Shown piece by piece: positions 6,411-6,643 of a stretch of 6,643 bases of DNA (positions are counted from its first letter, which is position 1; the number at the start of each line of letters is the position of its first letter). The DNA lies in the NCBI GenBank assembly GCA_964654155.1, contig CAZZGL010000064.1, forward strand, positions 1 to 6,643, written 5' to 3'. The notes below the pieces were generated by a model, which was given only the letters and a program-made list of their open reading frames with translations, ran no database searches and was not told where the DNA came from. Both the position numbers and the translations under genes were made by a program. This DNA comes from CAG-826 sp964654155 (lineage in GTDB: Bacteria > Bacillota_I > Bacilli_A > RFN20 > CAG-826).

Positions 6411-6570
6411 CTAGCGCCTCTACTTAAAATAAGTAGGAGTGTTATAGGTATTTCCTATAACCCCACAGAATGCTTATGCCTAAACATCTGTTCGGCGATG
6501 ATTACCTTTTAGCTCTTTCATAGAATGCCTTCTCTAGAGCTTACTCTGATGCACCGCTTCCTCTAAACTT
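6411..6570 (-). ncRNA. Lysine riboswitch (L box) aptamer
   Basis: The leader matches the lysine aptamer in order and motifs. The 5' AGAGG...AGAGTAAGCTC leads into P2, where AGCTC (6541-6537) pairs with GAGCT (6515-6511). The core GCCGAA lies at 6496-6491. P3 pairs CAGATG with CATTCTG, one U bulged. A GTGGGG junction precedes P4, where GTTATAGG (6461-6454) pairs perfectly with CCTATAAC (6448-6441). P5 pairs CTACTT (6436-6431) with AAGTAG (6425-6420). The P3-P4-P5 stretch closely parallels, from memory, the Thermotoga maritima lysine riboswitch. P1 looks weak: TTAG near 6566-6563 against CTAG at 6414-6411. I could not settle the L2-L3 kissing contact. A promoter stands upstream and a terminator downstream, so lysine should switch the importer operon off. 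Confidence 0.88.
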
Positions 6571-6584
6571 TTTTTATCGTGTTA

Positions 6585-6612
6585 ATAATACCATAAATAA
6601 ACAAATATTCAA
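6585..6612 (-). promoter_or_regulatory. Sigma-A type promoter of the lysine importer operon
   Basis: The minus strand has -35 TTGAAT at 6612-6607 and -10 TATTAT at 6590-6585, 16 bases apart, with TG at the extended -10 position (TGGTATTAT). Transcription would start near 6578, just before the 5' side of the riboswitch, leaving no spare leader. The 31 bases upstream, to the window edge, are A+T-rich and hold nothing I can name. Confidence 0.7.
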
Positions 6613-6643
6613 TGATAATTTGCATTTTATTGCTTTTTTAATG

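Noticed and set aside
6519..6530. Direct repeat GCATTCT within the leader (again near 6470-6464)
   Set aside because: Both copies fall inside riboswitch arms P2 and P3 and are explained by aptamer structure; nothing suggests a mobile or protein-binding repeat.
6361..6600. T-box or tRNA-like element upstream of the importer
   Set aside because: There is no T-box sequence and no tRNA fold; the helices and the GCCGAA and P4 segments fit the lysine riboswitch instead.

Overview
The window comes from a low-GC Firmicutes/Tenericutes-type bacterium. It is A+T-rich, uses Shine-Dalgarno sites, and carries two traits typical of the Firmicutes lineage: an L27 with an N-terminal extension, and the Prp protease that removes it. 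Every Trp I checked is TGG, and all eight stops are TAA or TAG, so the standard bacterial code reads all genes cleanly. I cannot place the genus. A deep-branching Bacilli, Erysipelotrichia or Acholeplasma-like lineage would fit the base composition and the divergent Obg motifs, but that is inference.

All eight genes lie on the minus strand, so the biology reads from high to low coordinates. Block 1 (6612 down to 3457) is an amino-acid ABC importer operon. It starts with a sigma-A-like promoter (6612-6585), then a lysine riboswitch (about 6570-6411) and an intrinsic terminator (6394-6372). These are followed by a lipoprotein substrate-binding protein, a permease with an unusual N-terminal membrane extension, and an ATPase. 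The riboswitch makes lysine the best guess for the cargo and predicts shut-off when lysine is plentiful.

Block 2 (3418 down to 2309) is the ribosomal operon rplU-prp-rpmA. It has its own strong promoter and a structured leader resembling the L21 leader. The second gene encodes the protease that trims the product of the third. A hairpin and U-tract close the block after rpmA.

Block 3 (2267 down to 16) is a membrane-anchored family 2 glycosyltransferase placed between rpmA and obg, followed after 2 bases by the ribosome-associated GTPase gene obg. Obg usually follows rpmA closely, so the glycosyltransferase looks like a lineage-specific insertion. Its 3' end carries the ribosome binding site for obg.

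I see no tRNA, rRNA, CRISPR array, insertion sequence or phage gene. The most interesting parts are the riboswitch attenuator and its likely antiterminator, the extended permease, the variant GTPase motifs in Obg, and the obg neighbourhood. I do not see evidence for a wholly new system.
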